DNA from: Saprospiraceae bacterium
GTDB lineage: Bacteria; Bacteroidota; Bacteroidia; Chitinophagales; Saprospiraceae
Assembly: GCA_016787575.1 (NCBI GenBank)
Contig: JAEUUO010000022.1
Span: 1-64,000, forward strand
DNA: 64,000 nucleotides
Direction: 5' to 3'
The notes beneath the pieces were generated by a model that ran no database searches, had not been told where the DNA came from, and saw nothing but the letters and a program-made list of their open reading frames with translations. Shown here in pieces: positions 11,901 to 17,856 of this stretch. Within the stretch, counting starts at the first letter, position 1, and the number at the start of each line of letters is the position of its first letter. The position numbers were made by a program, and so were the translations under genes.

Positions 11901-13287
11901 CCCTGGAAAAAACTGCAATAAATGCATCTGTGGCGCCTCTTGTATTATCAAATGGACTTCCTGTCATAGGTATGTCAACGGTTGTGTAACCTCCAATAAA
12001 AACCCGATTTGGAGAAAGACTCAAGGCATGTGCAACTGTTTGATTTCCAGAACTATAATTCCCAGAAGCTCGACCATATAAGGTTAAGTCCATTAAATCA
12101 TTTCCGGAAGGACTAATTCTATAGACTATGCCTGCACTGTATCCGTTGTTTGGACCTCCATTTAAATTACCAAGTGTGTTTACATATCCATCCGCGTCAT
12201 AAGGTGCAGAATTGAAGGTTATGTTTTTATTTGTAGCACCAGCACAATACATCACGGAAGTGAGTGTATCCAATTGAATTGCATATAAATATTCATCAAA
12301 AGTTCCGGTTTGATCATCCATATAGGTACCCCAACTTAATGTTGGGTCAATGACAATGGGTAAAGCAGGGTCAAAAGCAGATTTTGTATTAAAGCCTATA
12401 TGTGATTTATCCAACTTAATAAAATTGAATGCGAGTTCTTTTTTACCATCTGGAGTCACCTGATAGGATTCGGGAATATGAAAAGAAACATTGGTAAAAT
12501 GCAAACCCACTTTAAGTTCACCATTACGCCCAATATCCAATTTATCATGACCGGTAAAATTCATATTGATTCTATGGTAATCTGCACCGGGTGCGATAAT
12601 CCAGTCAAACTCCATTGAACCATTGTCATCACTGTAAAGTCTTAGGTCTATGCCTGGATAAATACTTTTAATAATTAAATCTTTTGCAGCACGGACATTG
12701 GTTGCCCATTTGGTAGAATCCGGATCTAGAAAATAGTTAAAACGTGTTCCAAATGTTTTACCCAATTCAATCTTAGAATCCAAATTTGCTCCTTCAAAAT
12801 GCAAAGTGAATGTATGGGTTCCTGCAAGTATGGGCTGATCTTCTTTTGCTGAACTGTCTTTATCCGTAATTTGATCTTCTTTTTTTAGGGTTATAAAATC
12901 TTTTGCAACAAAACGAATAAGATCCTTTTCAACACTGACAGCTCCTTGCCGGCTTTCAAAATAATACAGCACTTTAGAGTTCCCCAATTGACCCTTGTTT
13001 TCCATAAATCGAATGGTTTCGGCATTCTTCTTTAAGGTCTCGCGGACTTTTTGTTCCATTTCCGGAGCAGGGGAGATCCTCCCTTGACTGTACAAGCCTG
13101 AAAAAGAGAGCAGCATTCCAAACAAAGTTGTAAGGCTCCATTTTTTAAATAGATGGCTTGATTCATTTATAGCTTGAAGATGCTTTATAAAGTTTCTAAA
13201 ATCGCACATGGATTTTACGTTTTGGGTATTAAAAGTAAAGCTTTCCTTGATGGATGATACGCAAGGTATGTTGGAATGATTGCTCAT
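1..13287 (-). CDS. Giant secreted multi-domain Cys-rich repeat protein (3' end outside window)
   Basis: One uninterrupted minus-strand frame runs from ATG at 13285-13287 to the window edge: 4429 codons and no stop reached. Seen in order: a hydrophobic signal segment at about residues 50-66; an N-terminal beta-sandwich resembling DUF7948 (about 85-320); SBBP-like propeller repeats with GTYxG and STYLG motifs (about 316-810); a GEVEDY motif near 995; ten ~83-residue repeats; two beta-sandwich/HYR-like modules (about 1830-2435); then about 24 more repeats. Each repeat carries six conserved Cys (LTCP, CQTQ, GGC, CGGS, SDCE, TCVATFTV). An in-frame ATG at 13207-13209 is an alternative start giving a shorter pre-signal region; a stop lies just upstream at 13300-13302. 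Likely an exported surface or adhesive protein. A T9SS sorting domain would be expected at the unseen C-terminus. Ligand and function are unknown. Confidence 0.9.
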   Translation of the reverse strand, partial: MSNHSNIPCVSSIKESFTFNTQNVKSMCDFRNFIKHLQAINESSHLFKKWSLTTLFGMLLSFSGLYSQGRISPAPEMEQKVRETLKKNAETIRFMENKGQLGNSKVLYYFESRQGAVSVEKDLIRFVAKDFITLKKEDQITDKDSSAKEDQPILAGTHTFTLHFEGANLDSKIELGKTFGTRFNYFLDPDSTKWATNVRAAKDLIIKSIYPGIDLRLYSDDNGSMEFDWIIAPGADYHRINMNFTGHDKLDIGRNGELKVGLHFTNVSFHIPESYQVTPDGKKELAFNFIKLDKSHIGFNTKSAFDPALPIVIDPTLSWGTYMDDQTGTFDEYLYAIQLDTLTSVMYCAGATNKNITFNSAPYDADGYVNTLGNLNGGPNNGYSAGIVYRISPSGNDLMDLTLYGRASGNYSSGNQTVAHALSLSPNRVFIGGYTTVDIPMTGSPFDNTRGATDAFIAVFSRDLGTLHYSTYLGSDAGNETFGVTSIQALSDNSYVCGFTPDLALPTAYVPSTNPYQSTFGGGNTDMFICRFDTINDIHWGTYIGNSGAETLNDMEVTPAGKIIFAGWGNVNVTEVNGGNTARDNGNNNDGLIGQLSGDGITMEYFDEIGGSGNDRIFDIEVYADTLYFTGSVGTGFPTGSGNRYDASYNGGQDAIIGKIATNGNGYKATFYGGTNPELGNGIKQVTTTTCTGSNTTFLLVWGTVTGAGLPVKNLNNETFYDATSNGGSDMFFAAFTGNLDTLLYGTYVGGAQNDYLGIVGDPRGANHLFVFGSSIYVGTTEHSEWSATGNPNIIMGGFDQTKSNTNANPALNNDSHVIFEIEVTSIVETDFADAPMGKVPYHTIRCGTISLGTVDAETSSLGTNGNANKDDLNGYDDENSVANPPSFAPGGPQTISVTVDSITNLTGSVAYLYAWLNINGNIFFDSTEARIDTVTSGSVNRSKTFSWNNVTITGSDTAKYLRIRITTDSLTDAYQAGFAVDDRSILPATDGEVEDYRCVELKCPTQKNETPCLTQDTVNARYTAWLATAKGGGGCDGVLTNNNPGPPDACGDTVTVTFTYTSACAPFTTTCTSKFITNDSMPPPVVLTCPTNKTENNCQTQAAINSSYNTWLATVGVTGGCNTVVTNNSTGAPNNCGGSKTVTFTATSSCQNDVTCSATFTVSNAPTITLNCPANTTVSGCETQASLNTLYNDWLASATFSGGCAGATLSNNSSGPPNRCAASTKNVTFTVTDLCGTTSCTRSFTVSYTNVSITCPSNVTEAACQTQSAINQKFSDWLATASSAGGCNRVLTNNNTGAPSACGGSKSVTFTVTSDCETTKTCVATFTVTNATAVVLTCATTVTEAACQSQSTINTKFSNWLATTTASGGCNRVLTNNNTGAPSACGGSTTVTFTVTSDCEAPKTCSAIFTVTNATAVVLTCASNKTVAACQTQAAINSDFNSWLATTTASGGCNRVLTNNNTGAPNHCGGSTTVTFTVTSDCETTKTCSATYTVTAATAVVLTCASNVTEVACQTQSQINTKYSNWLTETTTSGGCNPVFTNNSTGAPSACGGSKTVTWTVTSDCEAPKTCSATFTVVNATAVVITCPSNTTEVACQSQASIDAKYNDWLATASYSGGCNVNFTSNSTGAPPACGGARTVTFTATSDCEAPKTCTATFTVTAAPPVVLTCPSNVTEAACQTQAAIDSKYAAWFNSATASGGCNAVFTNNNAGAPPACGGSRTVTWTVTSSCETTRTCSATFTVTNAPVVTLNCPANVTEDACQSTEVIQSKFNAWLATASFTGGCNGVLTNMNTGIPTACGGVSSATFTVTSDCEAPKTCVATFTVGIDTIPPTFTAPPNITIYKSNVSPDTATLVNYDFNSGTSYASLCPVLFPEITSTIAAGSNIYKSTVGIASGTLAYTNNPNGGKGLRVDTSNTSGHWQFNIKGDNLLKSTNFAVYVQAKKNGAGSADSLKLQYSLNGTSWTTFRTKALTLGSWIQDTASVPGVSNPDSLFFRVTYSGGSGSSPKDLYLDNFQVRADVCCTYDPSPSITGDVTDEFDACNPNIQASYCDSLVATPCDGSHLIYRNWSLMDSCGNLANEQTQLITISDTSRPKFDKPADITIYKGAAIADTNTLLAYDFNNGNSYSKLTPYLYFGVKSKIDTSSVGFNTDTGTVTGTLAFRVNNVAGKALRVDTSDRAGYWQFNVSGLYLPICKDFELYTQAYKKDSASADTLHYYYSLDSVVWNKFDSHKLTLDTWVQDTAKFPFTQSVTKLFFRITYSGSVGTGPAALLLDNVQLRAFVQYDSCGYDASPDITGVPTNVKDNCDMDPRVEYVDEITTGACPDEMIIMRRWIVTDDCNNINSAIQNITAIDTAAPTITCPPNVTVDCEQSTEPGATGFATGEDNCTDGMIDPDYSDDIVPGDCPGDKLIHRTWTVTDSCGNMASCVQDIQVDPKPGPFLTCPDNQTEAACQTQSTINSKFNTWLATASATGGCNTMFSNNNTGAPMACGGTASVTFTATSDCADPQTCVRTFTVTAATPIVLTCPSNATEASCQTQAAIDSKFNSWLNSASSTGGCNPIFTNSGGTAPDHCGGSRSVTFTVTSDCEAPKTCVATFTVTNATAVVLTCPSNATEAACQSQATINSKFNAWLATASATGGCNVMLTNNSGGTAPDHCGGSKSVTFTATSDCEAPKTCVATFTVTNATAVVLTCPSNVTEAACQTQAAIDSKFNAWLGNASFSGGCNGVLTNSGGTAPDHCGGSKSVTFTVTSDCEAPKTCVATFTVTNATAVVLTCPSNVTETSCQTQAAIDSKFNAWLATANFSGGCNGVLTNSGGTAPDHCGGSKSITFTVTSDCEAPKTCVATFTVTNAPPVVLTCPSNVTENACQTQSSINTKFNNWLATASHSGGCNSVRTNNNTGAPMACGGTASVTFTVTSDCEAPKTCVATFTVTNAPPVVLNCPSNVTENACQTQAAINSKFSAWLTTVSTSGGCNPVLTNNNSGAPMACGGSASVTFTVTSDCEAPKTCVATFTVTNAPPVVLTCPSNVTENACQTQASINSKFSAWLATVSTSGGCNPISTNNNSGAPDHCGGSKSVTFTVTSDCEAPKTCVATFTVTNAPPVVLTCASNVTENACQSQADINTKFNNWLNTTSFTGGCNGVLTNSGGAAPDHCGGTASVTFTVTSDCEAPKTCVATFTVTNATAVVLTCPSNVTEAACQTQADINSKFNAWLATASFTGGCNSMISNNNTGAPDHCGGSKSVTFTVTSDCEGPKTCVATFTVTNATSVVLVCPSNRNEAACQSQSDIDTKYNNWLATASFSGGCNGVLTNNAPPPPNHCGGSPIMVTFTVTSDCEAPVTCEAVFTVDPAPNVVLSCPSNVTENACQTQATINTKFNNWLATMSFTGGCNGVLTNNNTGAPLACGGTASVTFTVTSDCESPKTCVRTFTVTNAPAVVLNCPANVTENACQTQTAINSKFNTWITTANFSGGCNGVLTNSGGSAPPACGGSTSVTFTVTSDCEAPKTCVATFTVTNAPPVVLTCPSNTTELECQTQATINTKFSNWLASVSLTGGCNPILTNNNTGAPLACGGTTSVTFTVTSDCETTRTCVASFTVTTAPPVVLTCPSNTTELSCQSQATIDSKFANWLSSVTVTGGCNPITTNNNSGAPLACGGSKTVTFTVTSDCESSKTCAATFTVQNAPVVILTCPSNVTEAACQTQAAIDGKFSNWLNTFSFSGGCNPVYTNNNSGAPMACGGSKSVTFTVTSDCEAPKTCVATFTVTNAPVVILSCPSNVTENSCQSQTDINNKFNAWLGTASFTGGCNGVLTNSGGTAPDRCGGSRSVTFTVTSDCEAPKTCVATFTVTNAPAVILTCPANKTEAACQSQADIDTKYNNWIATAMFTGGCNGVMTNNAPAPPNRCGGSTVAVTFTVTSDCEAPKTCEAFFTVDPAPAVVLTCPNNVTEAACQSQTTINTKFNNWLATMSFTGGCNSVLTNNNTGAPLACGGTASVTFTVTSDCESPKSCVRTFTVTDAPPVVLNCPANVTEAACQSQADINTKFTNWLATANFSGGCGSVMTNNNMGAPLACGGTASVTFTVTSDCEAPKTCVATFTVLSSPVVLTCANNVTELECQSQTAIDNKFNAWLTTASFTGGCNGVLTNSGGAAPNHCGGSRSVTFTVTSTCEAPVTCVATFTVTNAPAVVLTCPSNTTELSCQSQATIDSKFANWLSTASFTGGCNGVLTNSGGAAPNHCGGSRSVTFTVTSDCEAPVTCVATFTVQDAPAVIITCPTNTTELACQSQTDINNKFNAWLGTASFTGGCNGVLTNNNSGAPDHCGGTASVTFTVTSDCEAPKTCVATFTVIDDTPIVLTCPTNATENACQSQTDINNKFNAWLGTASFTGGCNGVLTNNAGAAPDHCGGTASVTFTVTSDCEAPKTCVATFT
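3696..5523 (-). repeat. Higher-order duplication inside block A: 82-bp exact match at 1746-bp offset
   Basis: Bases 3696-3777 and 5442-5523 are identical over 82 bp, across the end of one repeat unit and the start of the next. Other units covering the same protein positions differ at several synonymous sites. The offset of 1746 bp is seven repeat units. The unit pair at 1243-1740 also resembles the pair at 2989-3487, including an unusual unit with Pro/Gly-rich loop, again 1746 bp apart. This points to segmental duplication of seven units or gene conversion between units in register. Confidence 0.7.
5975..7800 (-). repeat. Duplicated beta-sandwich plus HYR-like module separating the repeat blocks
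   Basis: Still in the giant reading frame. Two copies of a roughly 260-residue module follow each other: each starts with an ITIYK strand and a YDFN(S/N)G motif (codons near 7705-7735 and 6915-6945, about 790 bp apart). Next come a WQFN motif, a LxLDNxQVRA strand, and a short HYR-like stretch with Cys and TWTVTDSCGN/NWSLMDSCGN-type ends. The sandwich resembles a carbohydrate-binding or LamG-like jelly roll in its strand pattern, but no specific family is assigned. A further HYR-like copy at about 5975-6230 leads into block A. The module may act as a rigid spacer or ligand-binding head between the two Cys-repeat arms. Confidence 0.7.
7800..10290 (-). repeat. Tandem ~249-bp coding repeat block B (10 units)
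   Basis: Ten units of the same six-Cys domain as block A, with TFTV-encoding ends near 7808, 8057, 8306, 8555, 8801, 9050, 9299, 9548, 9794 and 10045. The two or three units nearest the protein N-terminus (9540-10290) are the most diverged, for example CAAST in place of CGGS. Units between 7800 and 9500 are closer to block A and share the phrase GGCNRVLTNNNTGAP. The block starts directly after the GEVEDYR motif near 10290-10320. The gradient of divergence suggests older units at the N-terminal edge and more recent amplification toward the C-terminus. Confidence 0.9.
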
Positions 13288-13878
13288 GTTCTGTTTGCTT
13301 TAACCGGCTGGGAAAGAGTAAAAAAGATATACGGACGGATACTCCAATCAAGTTTTCCTATATAGGAAATTATGGAGCCCTTAATAGAAATTAATTTAAT
13401 GGAAATAGATCGCTGTGAGAGTAAAACAAATCGTTTGATGGAGAAAATAGAAATACTGTAGCTCTTGATGAACTTAATGCCAGCAAAACAGCAATTAAAT
13501 GACTTTACAATCATTTTTTACTCAGGTCGTCTATTTAAATACATTACCTATAACAAGAGAATTGGTGCAATATTACAAATAATTTAAATATTACACTGAA
13601 TAACAGCTTATTATAAATAAAAAAATTTTACTACGTCAAATCAAAAATAAGCATTTTTAATAAAAACTTAAAATTTGCTTTTTTTGCAAAATTATATTCC
13701 TGACAAAATACTGATTTTCAATAAACTAAATTCTCAATTCAGGATGAACATGCAATTTTGGCACCTGAATCAGACTCTTTTTAAAAACCGACTTAAAACC
13801 CAATTTTAACATAAATGAATTGTTCTAATTTTATTTTATACTTTTGAATTATATCTAATATGTTGCCAAAATTGATAA
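13288..13878. other. Divergent AT-rich intergenic spacer
   Basis: A 590-bp spacer lies between the divergent giant gene and the cytochrome c peroxidase gene. It is strongly AT-rich from about 13540 to 13870. The part from 13300 to 13540 is less AT-rich and has a 76-codon minus-strand frame ending at 13284 that lacks any recognisable domain and is not called. Apart from a promoter-like site at 13839-13846 no strong hairpin or RNA gene was seen. It probably holds both divergent promoters and a long 5' leader for the giant gene. Confidence 0.6.
13839..13846 (+). promoter_or_regulatory. Putative -7 promoter element (TACTTTTG)
   Basis: TACTTTTG matches the Bacteroidota -7 consensus TAnnTTTG exactly, and a TTG sits 16 bp upstream at 13820-13822 as a possible -33 element, slightly closer than usual. 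It lies 32 bp before the ATG of the cytochrome c peroxidase gene. The same 8-mer precedes pdhB and nrdB. Confidence 0.5.
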
Positions 13879-15813
13879 ATGAAACATCCTAAATCTTTTT
13901 TATCAACTGGTTTGCCTTTGGTTTTCCTTCCGTTACTAGTTTTGTTAGTATACGGAACTAATTATAAATCAAGTAGTTATTATCATTTATACGAAACCAG
14001 AATTCAAGAATTTGTTTCTTCTCAGAAACAAGCTCTAGATTATCTATCAATGGAGCAAGTAAGCGATCCAGGCAGTAGATTGCGCTGTAAGGAGATCATA
14101 CATCAAAATCGGCTTTTATTAAAATCGGTCGATTTTTGGCTGAGGTATTTTCATCCGCAATTATACCGCAAAATTAATGGACCCTTAATGGTTGAGTGGG
14201 AGACCGAAGTCTTTGAAAAATTTGAAGTTCCGTACAAACGAATTGGCGCTGGATTGGGTTTGGCTGAATCCTATTTGGAAGAAGCAGACTTTAGAAAAGA
14301 TTCTTTTTTGCAATTGATCAATTTAAGTATTGAAAGCAGTCAATTGTATTTACAGGATTCCGTAACCATCCAATTTAACAATCCGGATCATTTTTATTTT
14401 GCCAATCGATTGTTTCTGTTAAATCTTGCAGCAATTTATACTACAGGTTTTGAATGCCCGGACCCAAATGCTATTATTCCCGAATTGCGATTTATGTTGA
14501 ATGCAATGCCTGAAATTTATGCGCATTACAATCAAAGCTATCCAACGCATCGATTGCCGGACTCATATCGAAATTTATTTTCAGAGATGCTTGAGTTTGT
14601 TCGGACTCAATCGTCCAGTTCAAACTTATTTGATCATTACCGCTTTATAAAAAAATTTGTCAATCCATTATTTAAAATTAATCAGGATCAAATCGTTAAT
14701 TTAAAACTCCGATCTAAAAGCTTTAACGATTACAGTTTAAACAACCAAGTCAAGTCCATTTTTGATAAAAATCTGTACGAAGGACAAGATTATAAAGGCA
14801 TTTTCCGAGCCATAAAAAACGACTCCATCCTTAATGAAATCAAGGCTTTGGGCAAATTATTATTTTACGATCCTATCATGTCGGGTAATTTAAAAAGGGC
14901 ATGTGCATCTTGCCACAAACCGACCCAATTTTTTACAGATACTTTAAATCAAACCGCGTTAAAATTTGATCAAAAATCAAGATTGCCAAGAAGCACCCCA
15001 TCACTTACAAATGTGGTTCACAATCATTTGATCATGCTTGATGGAAAACACATCGATTTAAAAAGTCAATTGAAAGATGTGGTTCACAATTCCGAAGAAT
15101 TAAATGCAAACGAACAAACTATTTTAAAGAATGTGCTTTCTTGCAAAGAATATAATTCAAGGTTTCAATCATTAAAAAGATATGGTGGAACCAATTCAAT
15201 TACATTTGAACATCTCAGTGCAGCGATCATTTTATATTATTCTGATTTTAGTTTCTTCGATTCCGATTTTGATTTAGCCATGAATGCTAAACAAGAATTA
15301 GTAACTGAATCACAAGAAGGATTTAATTTATTTATGGGGAAAGCCCAATGCGGTACCTGCCATTTTGTACCTCAATTCAATGGAGTTAAACCACCATACA
15401 TTGGCAGCGAATTTGAAGTAATCGGAGTGCCTTTAGATACATCTTTTAGAGCAATCAGCCCGGATCCGGGTCGATTCAAAATAAACCCGGCATTTGAAAC
15501 GAATCACGCTTTTCGTACCGGCAGCATCAGAAATGCCGCTCACACCATGCCTTACATGCACCAAGGTGTTTTCCGAACCCTGGATGAAGTTCTTGAATTT
15601 TACAATGCAGGAGGTGGCCTTGGAAAAGGATTGAAAATTGATAACCAAAGTCTATCTGCAGATAAACTTGAATTGACTGCTTTGGAAAAACAAAAAATAA
15701 ATATCTTTATTCAAACACTAACAGAAAAGATCCCAATTCAAGTCCCGCCATCATCCTTACCTTTATCTTCTAAAAAAGAATTAAACAATCGCAAAGTGGG
15801 CGGTGAGTACTAA
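13879..15813 (+). CDS. Di-heme cytochrome c peroxidase family protein with N-terminal extension
   Basis: Likely periplasmic haem protein of the bacterial CCP/MauG family, which uses two c-type haems to reduce hydrogen peroxide or oxidise other substrates. Two haem-binding motifs are visible: CASCH at residues 342-346 and CGTCH at 491-495, with the family-like KLLFYDP motif before the first and HTMPYMHQG after the second. An N-terminal hydrophobic segment (about 10-26) serves as signal or anchor. The protein has 644 residues, while typical CCPs have about 350. The extra ~310 N-terminal residues contain no haem motif and are probably helical; they could be imelysin-like, but I cannot assign them. 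The gene is followed by a cytochrome c gene with TAATG stop/start overlap, so electron delivery by that partner is likely. Confidence 0.88.
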   Translation: MKHPKSFLSTGLPLVFLPLLVLLVYGTNYKSSSYYHLYETRIQEFVSSQKQALDYLSMEQVSDPGSRLRCKEIIHQNRLLLKSVDFWLRYFHPQLYRKINGPLMVEWETEVFEKFEVPYKRIGAGLGLAESYLEEADFRKDSFLQLINLSIESSQLYLQDSVTIQFNNPDHFYFANRLFLLNLAAIYTTGFECPDPNAIIPELRFMLNAMPEIYAHYNQSYPTHRLPDSYRNLFSEMLEFVRTQSSSSNLFDHYRFIKKFVNPLFKINQDQIVNLKLRSKSFNDYSLNNQVKSIFDKNLYEGQDYKGIFRAIKNDSILNEIKALGKLLFYDPIMSGNLKRACASCHKPTQFFTDTLNQTALKFDQKSRLPRSTPSLTNVVHNHLIMLDGKHIDLKSQLKDVVHNSEELNANEQTILKNVLSCKEYNSRFQSLKRYGGTNSITFEHLSAAIILYYSDFSFFDSDFDLAMNAKQELVTESQEGFNLFMGKAQCGTCHFVPQFNGVKPPYIGSEFEVIGVPLDTSFRAISPDPGRFKINPAFETNHAFRTGSIRNAAHTMPYMHQGVFRTLDEVLEFYNAGGGLGKGLKIDNQSLSADKLELTALEKQKINIFIQTLTEKIPIQVPPSSLPLSSKKELNNRKVGGEY

Positions 15814-16160
15814 TGAAAAGAATCAACTTGTTTTTGGCTATCGGTATTTTGTTTACGGCTTTTCAATGCAGTAAACCTAAAGAACAATATTATATACCAG
15901 ACACGATTTCAAAAGAGAATAAACGGAATCTGATTGCCTATTTTGAACAAGGCAAAGTACTTTACAAGAACAATTGCTCGATGTGTCATGGAATTTACGG
16001 TCAAGGAAAAGACAGCATACCCAATTTTAGTCAAGCTCAACTAGACACTTACAAAGCAAAACTTGCTATGAAAGATGGACAAACGCATACATTTGCTGAC
16101 AGCTTAAGCTACGACCAGATTGAGCAAATTCTAAAATTTCTAAGTTACCGCAAACAATGA
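15813..16160 (+). CDS. Small c-type cytochrome lipoprotein
   Basis: A 115-residue protein with a lipoprotein-type signal peptide (Cys19 after FTAFQ) and one haem motif, CSMCH, at residues 55-59, followed by GxYGQGKD as in class I cytochromes c. Met in the AMKDG segment is a candidate axial ligand. The start codon shares one base with the stop of the upstream peroxidase gene, which indicates translational coupling. Likely an envelope-anchored electron donor or acceptor for the peroxidase. The exact partner is inferred from context. Confidence 0.85.
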   Translation: MKRINLFLAIGILFTAFQCSKPKEQYYIPDTISKENKRNLIAYFEQGKVLYKNNCSMCHGIYGQGKDSIPNFSQAQLDTYKAKLAMKDGQTHTFADSLSYDQIEQILKFLSYRKQ

Positions 16161-16284
16161 AGTAGGGGAGCAGTTATACTTATAGACTGTTAGGCTTTTA
16201 GACTGAAAAGGTAAATTTGGAATTAAAAAAAACAAACAGTTTAAAAATAAGTCCTCTTTAGATCCTTTCCTCTTTTCCTTTTTT

Positions 16285-16704
16285 CTAAAAAATTTCAGTT
16301 CCTGCAAAATGAAAACTACCTTCAATTTGCGCATTTTCATTTGAGTCTGATCCGTGAACGGCATTTTCGCCAACATTTTTAGCATACAAGGCACGGATTG
16401 TGCCGGGTGCTGCTTTCGAAGGGTCTGTAGCTCCAATCAAAGTTCTGAAATCTTCCACGGCATTTTCTTTTTCAAGAATGGCGGCAACGATTGGGCCGGA
16501 TGACATAAAATCAACCAGTTCGCCATAGAACGGACGGGCAGCATGAACTGCATAAAATTCACCGGCTTTTTCTTTTGACAAACGCGTAAATTTCATTGCG
16601 ACTATTTTAAAGCCTGCATCGCAAATTTGATTCAATATTTTACCGGCATAACCAGACTTAACGGCATCCGGTTTTATCATTGTAAAGGTTCTGTTTGTTG
16701 TCAT
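16285..16704 (-). CDS. ndk: Nucleoside diphosphate kinase
   Basis: Transfers the gamma phosphate from ATP to NDPs to balance nucleotide pools in the cytoplasm. From the Met at 16704 ([13 protein letters not shown]) the protein is 139 residues, the normal family length. An upstream in-frame Met at 16743 would add 13 atypical residues and is less likely. The catalytic phospho-histidine lies in the NAVHGSDS motif, and the [11 protein letters not shown] start and GATDPxxAxPGTIR signature are present. Divergent from the DHH phosphoesterase gene across a 129-bp spacer with a perfect short palindrome. Confidence 0.96.
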   Translation of the reverse strand: MTTNRTFTMIKPDAVKSGYAGKILNQICDAGFKIVAMKFTRLSKEKAGEFYAVHAARPFYGELVDFMSSGPIVAAILEKENAVEDFRTLIGATDPSKAAPGTIRALYAKNVGENAVHGSDSNENAQIEGSFHFAGTEIF

Positions 16705-16802
16705 TTTTTTAAAATTGAGGCCCAAATCTAGATGCTTTATCATTTATAAAGCGCTAACCAATAACATCTTGAATTCTTATTAACATATAAAAAAGAAATT
16801 TG

Positions 16803-16817
16803 CCAAATATTATTTGG
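16803..16817. promoter_or_regulatory. Perfect 15-bp palindrome in ndk/DHH divergent spacer
   Basis: CCAAATA-T-TATTTGG is a perfect inverted repeat with a one-base centre, placed 16 bp before the DHH phosphoesterase ATG and about 100 bp before ndk. It may be an operator for a dimeric regulator or a chance AT-rich palindrome. No U-tract follows, so a terminator is unlikely. Confidence 0.3.
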
Positions 16818-16833
16818 AATTTTACAGCCTCGT

Positions 16834-17838
16834 ATGGACCAAATTCATGAGCTAAAAGCCCTGCTGCTTTCACCCAAATCGTGTGTGGTGTTATCCCATC
16901 GCAATCCGGATGGAGACGCTCTGGGTTCAAGTTTGGCGCTCAGTCTTTTCTTACAGTCCATAAATCACAATGTCAGGGTCATCTATCCAAGTGAATATCC
17001 GGTAAATTTTGAATGGATGCCTCAAACTGAAGAGATTTTAATCTATGACATCAATCAAAAAGATTGCGAGTTGGCGATTAAAAATGCCGAGTTGATCTTT
17101 TGCCTGGACTTTAACTCATTGGAACGAATTGATCGGATGGCTGCATTTGTTACGGAAAGCAATGCGCCCAAAATCATGATGGATCATCACATAGATCCGG
17201 AACCTTTTGCTGATCTCATGTTTAGTATTGAAACGGCAAGTTCAACTTCTGAAATCGTGTACGATGTGATTGCTGAACTTGGTTACAAATCCAAGATCTC
17301 TCCACTAATTATGGATTGCATCTATACCGGAATTATGACCGATACTGGTTCTTTTCATCATGCAACCAGTCCTAAATTATTCAAGATTCTTTCAGAATTA
17401 AAAATGGAAGGATTGAACGATACCCGAATTCAAGAATTAGTCAATAACAGTCAACCAGAAAAATACCTGCGGTTATTGGGTCATTGCCTTCATAACCGAA
17501 TGGAGTTGTATCCTGAACATCATTTTGGATTAATTTACCTTACCAAAGAAGATTATCGTAATTTTGACATACGCAGAGGTGACACTGAAGGCATTATTAA
17601 TTACCTGATGATGCTTAAATCTGTTAAAATCGGAGCACTTGTTATGAATCAACCGAGTATTGTTAAATTATCGCTCCGCTCAAAGGGCAATATCTCTGTC
17701 CAACAAATTTGCAGGCAGCATTTTAATGGAGGAGGTCATAAAAATGCTTCCGGCGGTTCTTCTAAATTGAGCTTAGAAGAAACAATCAACAAGTTAAAGG
17801 ATGCCCTCACTCAAGCAGAATTGAAATTAACTCATTAA
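16834..17838 (+). CDS. DHH/DHHA1 phosphoesterase (NrnA-like oligoribonuclease/pAp phosphatase)
   Basis: Cytoplasmic manganese-dependent phosphoesterase of the DHH superfamily. Bacterial NrnA-type members degrade short RNA (nanoRNA) or pAp, or hydrolyse cyclic dinucleotide products. Visible motifs: SHRNPDGDALGSSLAL near residue 21 (motif I, metal ligands), MMDHHIDP (the DHH motif, about 120), TDTGSFHHA, and the DHHA1 substrate-binding signature GGGHKNASGG near 300. Length of 334 residues is normal. The FKBP lipoprotein gene follows after 18 bp in the same direction and may be co-transcribed. The exact substrate cannot be read from sequence. Confidence 0.9.
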   Translation: MDQIHELKALLLSPKSCVVLSHRNPDGDALGSSLALSLFLQSINHNVRVIYPSEYPVNFEWMPQTEEILIYDINQKDCELAIKNAELIFCLDFNSLERIDRMAAFVTESNAPKIMMDHHIDPEPFADLMFSIETASSTSEIVYDVIAELGYKSKISPLIMDCIYTGIMTDTGSFHHATSPKLFKILSELKMEGLNDTRIQELVNNSQPEKYLRLLGHCLHNRMELYPEHHFGLIYLTKEDYRNFDIRRGDTEGIINYLMMLKSVKIGALVMNQPSIVKLSLRSKGNISVQQICRQHFNGGGHKNASGGSSKLSLEETINKLKDALTQAELKLTH

Positions 17839-17856
17839 AACAATAGCTATTATTCC

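Noticed and set aside
13284..13514. 76-codon minus-strand frame upstream of the giant gene
   Set aside because: No domain, signal or conserved motif; low-complexity Ile/Ser-rich content; probably leader DNA.
15433..15648. 71-codon minus-strand frame
   Set aside because: Antisense to the peroxidase gene, whose haem region is intact.
16161..16284. Terminator between the cytochrome and ndk genes
   Set aside because: Only a weak 5-bp stem (CTTTT/AAAAG) is present, below what supports a call.
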